A stretch of 64,000 bases of DNA from Undibacterium hunanense (GTDB lineage Bacteria > Pseudomonadota > Gammaproteobacteria > Burkholderiales > Burkholderiaceae_D). The notes below the pieces were generated by a model. It made no database searches, had not been told where the DNA came from, and worked only from the letters and a program-made list of their open reading frames with translations. The stretch lies in NCBI RefSeq assembly GCF_014284335.1, contig NZ_JACOGF010000013.1:62001-126000 (forward strand), read 5' to 3'. This document shows positions 1-8,196 of this stretch, piece by piece. A program made the position numbers and the translations under genes. How positions within the stretch are numbered: the stretch's first letter is position 1; every line of letters starts with the position of its first letter.

Positions 1-60
1 GTCCGTTGGCGACCATGCGTGCTATCTTTCCCCGTGATGAGAATTAGCCCAGGAGGACAC

Positions 61-1245
61 ATGTACTTGTCAAAGCTTTCAGTCTTGCACCCCAGCGAAA
101 CGAAAAACCTACGGAGTTTCCTGGACGAGCACCCGAGTGGCGATTTACTCGTCGTCATCAACTCAACTTCCCAGGAGGGAGAATACGCATGGCTATCACG
201 TCGAGGCAGCAAAACACAAGAGGGCTGCGGAGCTATCAACGAATCAACCAAAACCGGTGTTGAAGTAGCGAGTCATAGCACCAGAGTCTTCCACGGAGAC
301 CGTCTCGCCTTTGTACGGTTGTTAGACCAACTTGCCGATCGGGAGCGCGCAGGTTGGAGCCGTTCGACCTTCGCAAGCGATTGCAGGTTGTCTGCAGCAG
401 ATGGACTGCATGATGAGCAGGCATGGTGCGAGACCGCCTTTGAGCACGATGGCAGGCCAAGCGAACATACGGCGTACGTCGTACAAGTGCTCGGCAGCCA
501 AAATTACTTTGCCTACTTCAACTTCAAATGGGTCGGAGAAGACTCAAGTTCAGTTAAGAGTTGCCATGATCTCAAGACGTGGGCAAGTGCATATGTGCCG
601 CGAATGTATGGCGAGCGCGATGTTGAACGCTGGGTCTTTCTGTGCAAGGAAGACCTCGAGACGTTTAGCCGTGTTGCGGTAGACTATCGCCGCGCATTCA
701 CATTGATGGACTACTCGTTTGAGGTTTTTCGGGCAGGAGGTAGTCCAAAACGGGACCCGACGCTTCATCCGGGAGTCGGCAGCGCTGCTGGCACCGGTCT
801 TCGTGCAATCTTGCAGTCTGCACTGGGGCGTCTGGGAATGAGCACTGCCGAAACCTGGACGCCTAAAGATCAAACCATGGTCAACCGCCTGACCAAAGTA
901 CTCGCGGACAAGGCGAGTGGACCAATCGACATGACAAAATCACCGTTGGCGCTACCAAAGTTGAAGTCATTGCTATTGAAACACCTAAATCTAAGGAATA
1001 TTCCTCCTGCCGCACTGACCCAGAACGAAGTCATTCGACTTTACCTTGGCCTCGCCCGATTCTATGAAGGTTGGGATAAGGTAAGTTGTGAAGCACTGTT
1101 CAGCAGTAATATGCGTACGTTCAATATCGAAGCGATCAATGAGTGTTTGACCGATGACAAAGTACAACACAAACTCGACAGAGCTCGTCAACTGTTAGTG
1201 GCCGAATTAATCTCTAATGGAATCGAGGTTGACGATAGCCAATGA
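61..1245 (+). CDS. Hypothetical protein, 394 aa
   Basis: Unrecognised protein. The start at 61 is chosen because AGGAGG lies at 51-56 just before it; an upstream in-frame ATG at 19 has no such site. No signal peptide or membrane segment is visible, so it is probably cytoplasmic. The N-terminal half is mixed alpha/beta; the C-terminal third is rich in charged and leucine-bearing helices. No nuclease, NTPase or DNA-binding motif stands out. It lies at the left edge of a region full of decayed genes and mobile-element remnants, so it is probably accessory. Its reading frame is long and intact, which makes it a real gene, but its role is unknown. Confidence 0.75.
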   Translation: MYLSKLSVLHPSETKNLRSFLDEHPSGDLLVVINSTSQEGEYAWLSRRGSKTQEGCGAINESTKTGVEVASHSTRVFHGDRLAFVRLLDQLADRERAGWSRSTFASDCRLSAADGLHDEQAWCETAFEHDGRPSEHTAYVVQVLGSQNYFAYFNFKWVGEDSSSVKSCHDLKTWASAYVPRMYGERDVERWVFLCKEDLETFSRVAVDYRRAFTLMDYSFEVFRAGGSPKRDPTLHPGVGSAAGTGLRAILQSALGRLGMSTAETWTPKDQTMVNRLTKVLADKASGPIDMTKSPLALPKLKSLLLKHLNLRNIPPAALTQNEVIRLYLGLARFYEGWDKVSCEALFSSNMRTFNIEAINECLTDDKVQHKLDRARQLLVAELISNGIEVDDSQ

Positions 1246-1391
1246 AGGGGCGCGCAGTTCCTGCTCATCATTTTCGTATGCTCATGCCAGCACCTGGCGT
1301 TGCACTGACGAGACGATTGTATTCATTGAATTCGGAAATAGATGGTGCGAAACAACCATGTCGCAGGCACCACTACCGCGCAAGGTTATAG

Positions 1392-1775
1392 CGACGAATT
1401 GTCATCATTGTTGAAACTACAACCGCCAATGTTCCACTTAATTTCTTGTTTGATCTTCATAATGGTCTTCCGCGTGACAACGAAGATCGTACTCGTATCA
1501 AGGCAATCATTAGTGCTTGAGGTGATAGCATAGCAAAAGCACATTGGACCCGTGGCATCATTGTCGATGAGAACGGTAATTTGCAGGTCGATGTTGAGTT
1601 ATATATCCTTGCCGTCTACCGTGGCAAACAGGAAACGCGAATCGCAGCGGCTGAAAAAGGGGTCGACCAACTTAATGAGCAACTTGAGTATGTCTCCCAT
1701 TTTCAGGAGTGTGAGCAGGAGTATGCGAATAAACTCGGAGGAAGAAATCTCGCTGGAATAGCTTTCATTAACTAA
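1392..1775 (+). pseudogene. Decayed gene with in-frame stop
   Basis: One reading frame stays protein-like across this stretch but is interrupted by a TGA at 1518-1520. The part before it contains a phrase like LFDLHNGLPRDNEDRTR and the part after it GIIVDENGNLQVDVELYIL; the latter continues into a charged helix and stops at 1775. A TAG at 1389-1391 bounds it on the left. Continuity of frame on both sides of the stop suggests a single gene broken by a nonsense change. I do not recognise the family. Readthrough or selenocysteine is possible in principle, but there is no Sec-insertion hairpin I can point to. Confidence 0.4.
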
Positions 1776-1956
1776 GTTCTGCCAGCGTGGACAAACAGTC
1801 GTGGTGCGGTATTTGGCCCAGTGCTTCGGCTGCCGTCGGGTGTTGATTGGCTGCATGCAGATCAAAGAATTTACGGCGTGCATGCGCCAGACAAGCTAGC
1901 TTGGTGATGCCATGACCAAACAGTGCTTTGTAGCCAGAATAATGTTGTGCATAACA
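1768..1956 (-). mobile_element. IS66-family transposase (TnpC) remnant
   Basis: Read on the minus strand, a continuous frame gives GYKALFGHGITKLACLAHAR followed by RKFFDLHAANQ. This is a hallmark stretch of IS66-family TnpC transposases (the Tyr-Lys-x-Leu and CxAHxRRKF region). Only about 60 codons survive: the frame starts after a TAA and ends in TAA at 1768, and neither the rest of tnpC, nor tnpA/tnpB, nor terminal inverted repeats are present. It is a dead fragment recording an old insertion. Confidence 0.8.
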
Positions 1957-2087
1957 TTACGCGGGTTATGTTGCGCCGAAATTTAGGTTGCGGCGGCGGT
2001 TTCGAGTCAGGATTTGCCCAATGTCCGCTTACCGGTCCCCGCACATAAAAAAACGACCTACAAACTAAATTTGCTTCAGAAATGCCA

Positions 2088-2267
2088 TCAGTGAAGGCAG
2101 CGTGGTTGCAAGGCGTGGCGCCGCAGGCAGGCCCGATATATCAACGCTGGCATCCTCGCCTTAAGTTGCCGGTTCTTTGGTTCGCCGTTGTTCAACCTAT
2201 CAATAGCTTCAAGGAAATCCTGTTCGATCTTATCTTGAGGCGGGGCTTCTTTTTTTAGCCTTGGCAT
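2088..2267 (-). pseudogene. Small ORF (59 aa), probable truncated or frameshifted gene
   Basis: An ATG at 2267 follows a good AGAGGG site and opens a frame beginning MPRLKKEAPPQDKIEQDFLE and continuing to about residue 38 with AIDRLNNGEPKNRQLK. That start resembles small accessory proteins that accompany phage-type integrase clusters of Tn554/RIT-like transposons; this is recalled, not searched. After Lys38 the frame becomes Arg/Cys/His-rich and ends at 2088. The neighbouring frame stays protein-like (DASVDISGLPAAPRLATTLP), which suggests a frameshift. The stretch 2268-2527 beyond it contains short overlapping frames on both strands, neither convincing. Confidence 0.4.
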
Positions 2268-2527
2268 ACTTACCCTCTAGGATTGAAGTAACATGGAAAT
2301 CAAGTGTTGTTAGGTCAGCTTCGAATTTCTTCAGAATACTCCTGGCTTGCACGTTTCACTCGTGGTAAAACAGATTTGACTTTACTGATCGATGAACGCC
2401 CTGAATCACGGTCTGACGGATTAGATCCAACTGACCGGACGTTAGTTCGCCGTTGTCTGCCTCATATGCGGACACATGCTCTTCTCGTATGTCATGACTG
2501 CGCTCTGCTGCGCCAGAGATAGGGAAT

Positions 2528-3199
2528 TTACATTTTGACGGCATGTGACAAAAGTCCAATCTGATCATTCAATGTGAATTCGGTATGCCAGTTTTGCTGA
2601 CTGTAAGCATACCCGGGAAATTCCAGCGATAAAGATGTTTCTCGTTTCAAAATTCTCTTGGTCAACGTGGCAAGGACGTGTAAGTCTTCAACTCCACGGA
2701 TCTCGATAGGCGCACAAATACTGACGTAACGCGACCAATTTGACCAATCGACCGAAATGGTAGGCGTAATGATAATGGCATTATCTGGGTCATAAGCAAT
2801 GCGACTCCGCTCTGCACGCAGCGCTTCAAAGTAAGCATCATCGTTTCTAAGCATGGATGAATAGGACACGATTTTCTTGCGCGATTTCCCAACTTTGCGA
2901 TAATTTGGGCTGTGTCCTTCCATAAAATCCGTCTTACTTTGATTTTCTGTCTTGGCAAGAGCACTATAGGCACTCTCGTCTACCATACTTTTATAAACAT
3001 AGCGGGGATGTGTCCATGCAACATTTACCCGGTAGTCGTTAAGAATAAATAAGACATCGTCCCACCAGGACAGTTTTTCTGGATTTTCAATATCGTATAC
3101 ATGGCGAACGACGATGCCATTTTCAAAATGCCGGTCACGAGCATTTTTATGGTGAAGCTTGGCCTTTCGTTTTAACTCTTCAATGTGTCTGTTTTTCAT
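2528..3199 (-). CDS. Hypothetical protein, 223 aa
   Basis: Unrecognised, probably soluble protein. The N-terminus is strongly basic and helical (MKNRHIEELKRKAKLHHKN), followed by a mixed alpha/beta region rich in Trp, Tyr and Asn. No signal peptide or transmembrane segment is seen. The start at 3199 follows GGGCAAAGAAAGA. It is the last gene of a run of minus-strand genes (6394 down to 2528) and sits 56 bp after the small SLAHGP-type gene, so it may be cotranscribed with it. No catalytic motif is evident. Confidence 0.7.
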   Translation of the reverse strand: MKNRHIEELKRKAKLHHKNARDRHFENGIVVRHVYDIENPEKLSWWDDVLFILNDYRVNVAWTHPRYVYKSMVDESAYSALAKTENQSKTDFMEGHSPNYRKVGKSRKKIVSYSSMLRNDDAYFEALRAERSRIAYDPDNAIIITPTISVDWSNWSRYVSICAPIEIRGVEDLHVLATLTKRILKRETSLSLEFPGYAYSQQNWHTEFTLNDQIGLLSHAVKM

Positions 3200-3255
3200 T
3201 CTTTCTTTGCCCTCAATAGTGTTTTAGATTTGCTCATCACCTGGCTTGCAATCGG

Positions 3256-3699
3256 CTAAGGCACAATGTTTAGTCGCTCTAACTCAGTTATCGCCTGCAG
3301 AACTTCGCGTTGGTGAGTTCTGATTTTATTGAAATACGCTATGCCTGAGACGATCTGATCTTCCCGCTGTCTATCGACCGATCCATAAATGATTGAACCG
3401 TATAGTGGTGTAGCAGCATTGGCATTGTAGCTTGCCTCTGCGCAATGCTTCAGACGCTCATCAACTTCGCGCTCAACGTGGTGGCGTAGTTCAGCATCCG
3501 TCTTGTCCGCGTAGTCAAATGTCATACCTGGACAGCGCCGAATGACTTCCCAGACAGGCACCGGAATGGACAGCATTACCCGATTATTGGAAACCTCAAA
3601 CTGAGCACCTTCTAGCTCCAAGTAGACATGCCCATCATGGAATGCTTCAGAGTACAAATGGAAATTAGGCCCATGGGCGAGGCTGCTTTTGGTCGACAT
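3256..3699 (-). CDS. Small protein of unknown function (SLAHGP family), intact copy
   Basis: 147-residue soluble protein beginning MSTKSSLAHGPNFHLYSEAF. The start at 3699 is supported by AAGGAG seven bases upstream. A truncated paralogue of the N-terminal ~45 residues lies at 4819-4992, with the same SLAHGP-x-FHLY opening and the same YLEL segment. In both places the gene lies downstream of a cREC gene or cREC fragment on the same strand, so the two probably work together. The fold looks like a beta-rich N-terminus followed by long charged helices. No enzymatic motif is visible, and an adaptor or regulatory role would be a guess. Confidence 0.8.
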   Translation of the reverse strand: MSTKSSLAHGPNFHLYSEAFHDGHVYLELEGAQFEVSNNRVMLSIPVPVWEVIRRCPGMTFDYADKTDAELRHHVEREVDERLKHCAEASYNANAATPLYGSIIYGSVDRQREDQIVSGIAYFNKIRTHQREVLQAITELERLNIVP

Positions 3700-3720
3700 C
3701 GTCGTACTCCTTCTGGATAT

Positions 3721-3966
3721 CACAAATTTGGATGGATGGTTCCCATGCTGATTTGTCCCGGGTCCTTGAAATTCCTAAGAAATTGGAACAATCTCCAAAG
3801 ACTCAATAAACGCTCTTTCACGATCTGGTAACTGTGCTTGGTCGATCAACGACCGGTCGGCACTCCGATAGAGCATTCCGCATGCTCTACCATCTAATTT
3901 GGTCGCTGCTGATTCACACTCGATACTGGCCCAGTTAAGACTCGGATGACGGCACCTTTTCTGACA
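3721..3966 (-). pseudogene. N-terminally truncated gene remnant
   Basis: A protein-like frame runs from just after a TAA at 3967-3969 to a TGA at 3721. It includes LNWASIECESAATKLDGRAC and later DQAQLPDRERAFIESLEIVP. No convincing start codon exists at its upstream edge; the first ATG is at 3876, which would leave 51 residues. It ends 21 bp before the SLAHGP-type gene and its upstream end overlaps the cREC fragment in another frame. It is best read as the C-terminal part of a gene whose front was lost in a rearrangement. Family not recognised. Confidence 0.45.
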
Positions 3967-4107
3967 TTAAAACGTTCTCCTCAATCGCCCGAATCCCTGC
4001 CTCCATCTTTACCCTGGCGGAAGAGTTGGCAGAATGCACGGACATCTTGGGTGGCTTGAAGCCATGCAGTCGACAGCTTCCTCTACCCATATGCTAATGT
4101 GGAATGA
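3935..4107 (-). pseudogene. Fragment of a second cREC gene, frameshifted
   Basis: The minus strand closely matches the 3' part of the intact cREC gene at 5065-5553: WVEEAV, HGFKPPKM, VHSANSS and KMEAGIRAIE are all present. Relative to the intact copy there is a one-base deletion near 4070 and a one-base insertion near 4020, so no continuous product can be made. The whole N-terminal half with the Asp pair is missing. It lies upstream of the intact SLAHGP-type gene, in the same order as in the other copy of the module. Confidence 0.75.
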
Positions 4108-4234
4108 TCAACGTGTGCCCAGGTAAGATGGCAAAGCCGTCTCTAGTCACAAAACCATTGATATTTTTTTGATAATGCAATCTGCATCAATGCTGCAAAA
4201 GGGACAGGAATTTTTCATCGTTTAGGTCGTATCA

Positions 4235-4714
4235 TTATGAATCTGTCGAAGGGCGTTCTCGGAAAGCATAGCGATTTGCCTGTGCGTCGTAGAGTGCGTG
4301 ATGCTCGGGCAGACTGTTCTTCTGGTGGAATTCGTAGCGCAGTAATTCGTTGATTTCATTCGCTACTAGCCGTGGACGGCACCAATTTGGTACCCGATAG
4401 TCCAGGGCATCGGCGAACAAATCCCAGTCGGTTTGGTAGTCAAAACAGATTTCAATGTCTGCCCCACGTGGTCGGACCAAATGCAACCATGACAGAAGAC
4501 GACCTCGAAGTTCTTCCGCACTGCAGGCGGCGTTCGCCATCATGCCCAACATTGGAATCACCACCATGCGGACGAAGGGACTACACACCTGTTCAGGATA
4601 CGGCACCTCTGCATAAAATTCTTCGCCGGACGCTGACGCAAGTCCAATACTGATAAGATGTGTATCAATAAAGTCGGTAAATTCAGTGTCAACAAAGATT
4701 TTTAGCATATGCAA
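4235..4714 (-). CDS. 3'-5' exoribonuclease, Rv2179c-like DEDDh fold
   Basis: 159-residue DnaQ-like nuclease of the Rv2179c/RNase AS type, predicted to trim RNA 3' ends in the cytoplasm with two metal ions. Visible motifs are IFVDTEFTD at the N-terminus (first Asp and Glu), DIEICFDYQTDWDLF in the middle (second Asp), and EHHALYDAQAN near the end (catalytic His and last Asp). The length fits the family, which is a bare catalytic domain. A second copy at 6508-6981 on the other strand is about 60% identical by eye. The start could be 4714 or the ATG at 4708, which gives the usual MLKIF opening. Both copies appear catalytically complete. Confidence 0.85.
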   Translation of the reverse strand: MHMLKIFVDTEFTDFIDTHLISIGLASASGEEFYAEVPYPEQVCSPFVRMVVIPMLGMMANAACSAEELRGRLLSWLHLVRPRGADIEICFDYQTDWDLFADALDYRVPNWCRPRLVANEINELLRYEFHQKNSLPEHHALYDAQANRYAFRERPSTDS

Positions 4715-4818
4715 GATAAGAGAAACGCGAGTGCTCCATGAATCTTATTTCGTACACGGCACTCAATGTGTGCAAATTCAAGTTGATTCTGCCAGTAGTT
4801 ATCGCGTCAATGCGGCTA

Positions 4819-4992
4819 CTAACTGCTAACCAAAATGAACACCCTTTCAATCGCGTTTCCGGTCATTTGATATTTATCACGGCCAGCTTCAAATTGTACG
4901 TTACTCAATTCAAGATAAATCTTATCGTCTTCAAATGTTTTCATATATAAATGAAAAATTGGTCCATGCGCCAGGCTAATTTTTGGTGACAT
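4819..4992 (-). pseudogene. Truncated paralogue of the SLAHGP-type gene
   Basis: A 57-codon frame starting at 4992 reads MSPKISLAHGPIFHLYMKTF and continues with YLELSNVQFEAG, clearly paralogous to the first ~40 residues of the intact protein at 3256-3699. It then diverges and stops at 4819, so about two thirds of the protein is missing. It lies 72 bp downstream of the intact cREC gene on the same strand, the same order as in the other copy. A short truncated product could still be made, but the upstream ribosome site is weak. Confidence 0.7.
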
Positions 4993-5064
4993 TGAGATTC
5001 CCGTTTAAAACCGAAATTGCTATCACTGAAGAAATGGTCGTAATTCAGCCAGTTTAGTCCAGAT

Positions 5065-5553
5065 TTAAAGTAGTCCTTGAATTGCCCGGATTCCCGCTTC
5101 CATCTTTTCTCTAGCAGAAGAATTGGCAGAGTGCACGGCCATCTTGGGAGGCTTGAAGCCATGCAATGCGACAGCTTCCTCTATCCACACCACTACATCA
5201 TAACCAGTGCCACGTTCATCATTGCCCAGATCATGGTCCAAGCTGATTTCGGCTACCGCATTAGTTTTTAGCAGGTCAATTGCCTCGTTTGGCCAATATA
5301 CGCGTACCCATCCTTCTGGCGTGATACGTTCGTCATCTAGGAACACGCGTAGGGCCAGAGAGGCCGGATCGGATAATGTCCTGGCAGTGCGCACCAGATG
5401 GTCATGCTCAACTAAGCGCTCATAATCCTTACTGCCAAATTCACGTCCGACAGGTGTGACATTAGCCCAGAAAGAATCTTCTTTTCCCAATTCAGGACCA
5501 GGAAGCTCTTGGAGGTAATCATCAATCAGCTGTTTCCGTGTTTTATTAGTCAT
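5065..5553 (-). CDS. Cyclic-phosphate processing receiver-domain (cREC) protein
   Basis: 162 residues: a helical N-terminal extension of about 65 residues followed by a receiver-like domain of the cREC type. Visible are VFLDDER (Asp73-Asp74), ISLDHDLG with Asp106 and Asp108, the GTGYDVVVWIEE helix, and PPKMAVHSANSSAREKM with His141-Ser142. These are features of the cREC family, proposed from comparative genomics to act on cyclic phosphate RNA ends or related nucleotides; this is a family prediction, not a demonstrated activity. AAGGAG precedes the ATG at 5553. It lies 55 bp downstream of the phosphoesterase gene, probably in one operon, and has a broken duplicate at 3935-4107. Confidence 0.82.
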   Translation of the reverse strand: MTNKTRKQLIDDYLQELPGPELGKEDSFWANVTPVGREFGSKDYERLVEHDHLVRTARTLSDPASLALRVFLDDERITPEGWVRVYWPNEAIDLLKTNAVAEISLDHDLGNDERGTGYDVVVWIEEAVALHGFKPPKMAVHSANSSAREKMEAGIRAIQGLL

Positions 5554-5608
5554 GGCAAAAACTCCTTGTGCTCGTTATCAAATATCGAAATTGTCTTTGC
5601 TTGGAAAA

Positions 5609-6394
5609 CTATTCTGGAAGTTCAATAATCAGATTTGGGTCGAAATGAGCGTTCTCAGGTGTGCCCGCCCTGGTCTTATACCCGCAGGGATTGCACACGA
5701 CACGGCACTGACCGATCTCATAATCAAACGACTCATGCATGTGGCCATGTATCCACAGATCGGCCTGCGAAGCAATCTCATCCAGATTCGAGGCATAGGC
5801 AGCAAACACCATGTCTTGCGCGTAGCGCTCCGGGACGGATTTCATCGACGGTGCCATATGCGTAACAACCACCGTTTTCCCGGCGAAAGGCTCCGCCAAT
5901 TTTTGCTTGAGCCATAATTTATGTTCGGAATGAAACTTTGCTGTATCTGCAGACCTGAGTTTGCGATAACCTACGCGAGCCAAACGGATGCGTTTGTAGT
6001 CGACCATTACAGCTTCTGCCTCGCGCATGGCAATCTGTCTGTCATCATCACCAAATAATCGGAAATCCGTCCACAACGTTGCACCGAGAAACCTCACATT
6101 ATCGAGAACGAGTTCATTGCAGTTCAAGAAATGCACATTGCCAGACGCTATGCATGCAGCCTCAATATCTTCCTGCACGTGGTCCAAATGTTTGCCATAC
6201 GATTCATGATTACCATGAACATAGAGCACAGGTATGCCAGAAAATGTTTGTGCAGCCCATTCCACTGCTTTCGCACCGGTATCAATATCTCCGGCCAGCA
6301 CCACCACATCCGGGTGACAGATGGTAGGATCAATGGTGGGAGCTGCCTCACGCCACAGTTCGTGATGAAGATCTGATAAAGGCAAAATACGCAT
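5609..6394 (-). CDS. Calcineurin-like metallophosphoesterase
   Basis: 261-residue cytoplasmic metallophosphoesterase. Canonical dimetal motifs are present: LSDLHHE (Asp8, His10), LAGDID (Asp36), VHGNHES (Asn62, His63), THMAPS and IHGHMHES near the C-terminus. Enzymes of this fold cleave phosphomonoesters or diesters of nucleotides or nucleic acids; the substrate here is unknown. The start at 6394 is chosen because it gives MRILPLSDLHHE; an upstream TTG is less likely. It heads the minus-strand run with cREC next. A broken copy of its C-terminal half lies at 17992-18371. The neighbouring cREC and exoribonuclease genes point to an RNA-processing substrate, which is inference. Confidence 0.85.
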   Translation of the reverse strand: MRILPLSDLHHELWREAAPTIDPTICHPDVVVLAGDIDTGAKAVEWAAQTFSGIPVLYVHGNHESYGKHLDHVQEDIEAACIASGNVHFLNCNELVLDNVRFLGATLWTDFRLFGDDDRQIAMREAEAVMVDYKRIRLARVGYRKLRSADTAKFHSEHKLWLKQKLAEPFAGKTVVVTHMAPSMKSVPERYAQDMVFAAYASNLDEIASQADLWIHGHMHESFDYEIGQCRVVCNPCGYKTRAGTPENAHFDPNLIIELPE

Positions 6395-6507
6395 GGTCAC
6401 TTTCAATAATTAAAATCCTGTTTGTATAACGGATGGGAATAAGTTCACCTTTAAGTGCTGAACTCGGATGTTTGCAAATAAATTTCGCTTCTGTTCATTA
6501 ACTACCT

Positions 6508-6981
6508 ATGAAACGCATATTCATCGACACAGAATTCACGGACTCCTTCGACCTGCACCTTGTCAGCATAGGCTTGGTGAGTTCTGCAGGCGAGGAATTC
6601 TATGCCGAGGTGCCGTTTCCAGACGCGAGTTGCTCCGCTTTTGTCCGCGAGGCAGTCATTCCACTGTTAGGCAGGATACCTGACGCAGTGATGTCCAAAG
6701 ATAGCTTATGCCAGCAGCTCCTTGCCTGGCTATCTACTGTTCGCCTGGTGAACTCGGATATAGAAATTTGCTTTGACTACCAGACCGATTGGGATTTATT
6801 TATTGACGCTATCGATTATCACGTTCCGGTTTGGTGTCGCCCGTGCCTGATTGCCAGTAACATCAATGAAGTCGTGAAATACGAGTTTTATAAGAAGCAT
6901 GCATTGCCTCAACATCATGCTCTCTATGATGCCAGGGCGAATCTGGCGGCTTTTCAGGAAAGCGATGATGGTCGTCTTTAA
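6508..6981 (+). CDS. 3'-5' exoribonuclease, Rv2179c-like DEDDh fold, second copy
   Basis: 157-residue paralogue of the enzyme at 4235-4714. Catalytic motifs are complete: IFIDTEFTD (Asp7, Glu9), DIEICFDYQTDWDLF, and QHHALYDARAN. It is divergently oriented from the phosphoesterase gene, with 113 bp between their starts that must hold promoters for both. The two copies have diverged in the region between residues 35 and 75 while the active-site segments are nearly identical. That suggests both remain under selection, perhaps with different partners. No strong ribosome site is visible before 6508, but MKRIFIDTEF is the normal family N-terminus. Confidence 0.85.
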   Translation: MKRIFIDTEFTDSFDLHLVSIGLVSSAGEEFYAEVPFPDASCSAFVREAVIPLLGRIPDAVMSKDSLCQQLLAWLSTVRLVNSDIEICFDYQTDWDLFIDAIDYHVPVWCRPCLIASNINEVVKYEFYKKHALPQHHALYDARANLAAFQESDDGRL

Positions 6982-7009
6982 TGCAAGTCTAGTAGACCCT
7001 GTCCTTCCA

Positions 7010-7516
7010 TTAATTCATCAAGTCGGAGAACGCGAATTTCAATCGCATCTTGCGTTTGGTGCTAAAGTCTATTGAATCTGGCGATGTCAATATTTGGCTG
7101 TACCACTCAAAGCGTTCCTGCAGGTTGTGAAGTTCATGGGCGAACCGCTCATTTTGCACTCTGGCGTCCTTGATGCTGATCAATCCCAACAATTGACCAA
7201 GTCTTACAGTGCGCTTGAAGAACTCAGCCCGTTCGATCATCCGTAGTCTCAGGTCTTCCAGACCATCTTTCTTGACGCTGGCCAAAGCCGAACGCAACAA
7301 ATTGCGTTCATCACGTATTAGCAAGTCTATGTACCTTTCAAAATGCTGTTTCATGACAAGTGGTAATTCCTCATCGGCGGCCGGCTCGTCCATCACTGCT
7401 TGATCAAGTGTATCCTGGCCTGATAGTTCTTGTGCACCGGTCAATGGTCGTGGCAAGGCTTCTGTAGGGAAGTACTGTTCAGAAGATGCATTGGTTTCCA
7501 AGCTGATTTCCTTCAT
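7010..7516 (-). CDS. Hypothetical helical protein, 168 aa
   Basis: Unrecognised protein. The first ~55 residues are acidic and probably disordered; the rest is amphipathic helices with many Arg, Glu and Leu residues, possibly a coiled coil around residues 55-140. No signal peptide or membrane segment is present. It lies 21 bp downstream of the membrane protein at 7538-8128 on the same strand, so the two are probably cotranscribed with the lipoprotein gene further upstream. It converges with the exoribonuclease gene at 6981. No function can be assigned. Confidence 0.65.
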   Translation of the reverse strand: MKEISLETNASSEQYFPTEALPRPLTGAQELSGQDTLDQAVMDEPAADEELPLVMKQHFERYIDLLIRDERNLLRSALASVKKDGLEDLRLRMIERAEFFKRTVRLGQLLGLISIKDARVQNERFAHELHNLQERFEWYSQILTSPDSIDFSTKRKMRLKFAFSDLMN

Positions 7517-7537
7517 AGGCTGATTGTTTTGTTATTT

Positions 7538-8128
7538 TTAGTCCGGTAATTTTTGGCCGGACAGGATCAGACCAATTTTATGACTCCAGTCTTCTGCTGA
7601 ATGTTTCCCGACGCCCATCGTGACGGAAGGTGTTTGCAAGTCGTCCAAAAAGAATTTGATCTGGTAATTATTGGTTTTTGTTACGACGGCATTCCCTTGT
7701 ACTTTGGTCTCTTCCTTCCAAAGGATGCTCCATTTACTGACTTGTGCGAAATCAAAGACCCATACACATTTGCCGTGAAACTTATTGAACATGATTTTTT
7801 TGGCTTCCGTGTCAAACATGACCAGGTCGGTGCCACTGGAGAAACCGAATGCCTTGTCCAGTCGGAAATTGCTTCCATAGGCTTTATTGGCGGCTTCAAC
7901 AGCGGATTTCCTTCTGCGATCCCCGCTTCGTACCAGATACGTCAACCAAGCAATGAAGCCACCTATCACGACATAGGCTGTTAATTTTTGGTCCCAGCGC
8001 GAGTCGCCTCCGACTATCAAACCAAAGGCCATGGCGGCGGCAGTCAAAAAGAATACGCCTCCGAACAAGTTCGTCAGCGTGTTCGTGGCAGCGGCAGAGT
8101 TCAAATCGCTTTGAGTGGGGCGTTTCAT
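7538..8128 (-). CDS. Hypothetical membrane protein, 196 aa
   Basis: Two hydrophobic segments (about residues 20-42 and 50-65) are followed by RSGDRRRK, consistent with two inner-membrane helices and a cytoplasmic C-terminal domain by the positive-inside rule. The C-terminal ~110 residues look beta-rich (FGFSSGTDLVMFDTEAKKIM and later strands with Trp), like a small PH-type or related barrel, but I do not recognise the family with certainty. It is followed by the 168-residue gene and preceded by a lipoprotein gene, all minus strand. Function unknown. Confidence 0.65.
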   Translation of the reverse strand: MKRPTQSDLNSAAATNTLTNLFGGVFFLTAAAMAFGLIVGGDSRWDQKLTAYVVIGGFIAWLTYLVRSGDRRRKSAVEAANKAYGSNFRLDKAFGFSSGTDLVMFDTEAKKIMFNKFHGKCVWVFDFAQVSKWSILWKEETKVQGNAVVTKTNNYQIKFFLDDLQTPSVTMGVGKHSAEDWSHKIGLILSGQKLPD

Positions 8129-8196
8129 ATTAGAAAAAGGTACGAAATTGGGAAAAACTGGCTGTTGATCTAACCTCCAGGTGAGGCAAAGTTCGA

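Noticed and set aside
2304..2568. Overlapping frames of ~70 codons on both strands
   Set aside because: Neither has a convincing ribosome site or recognisable sequence; may be remnants but cannot be supported.
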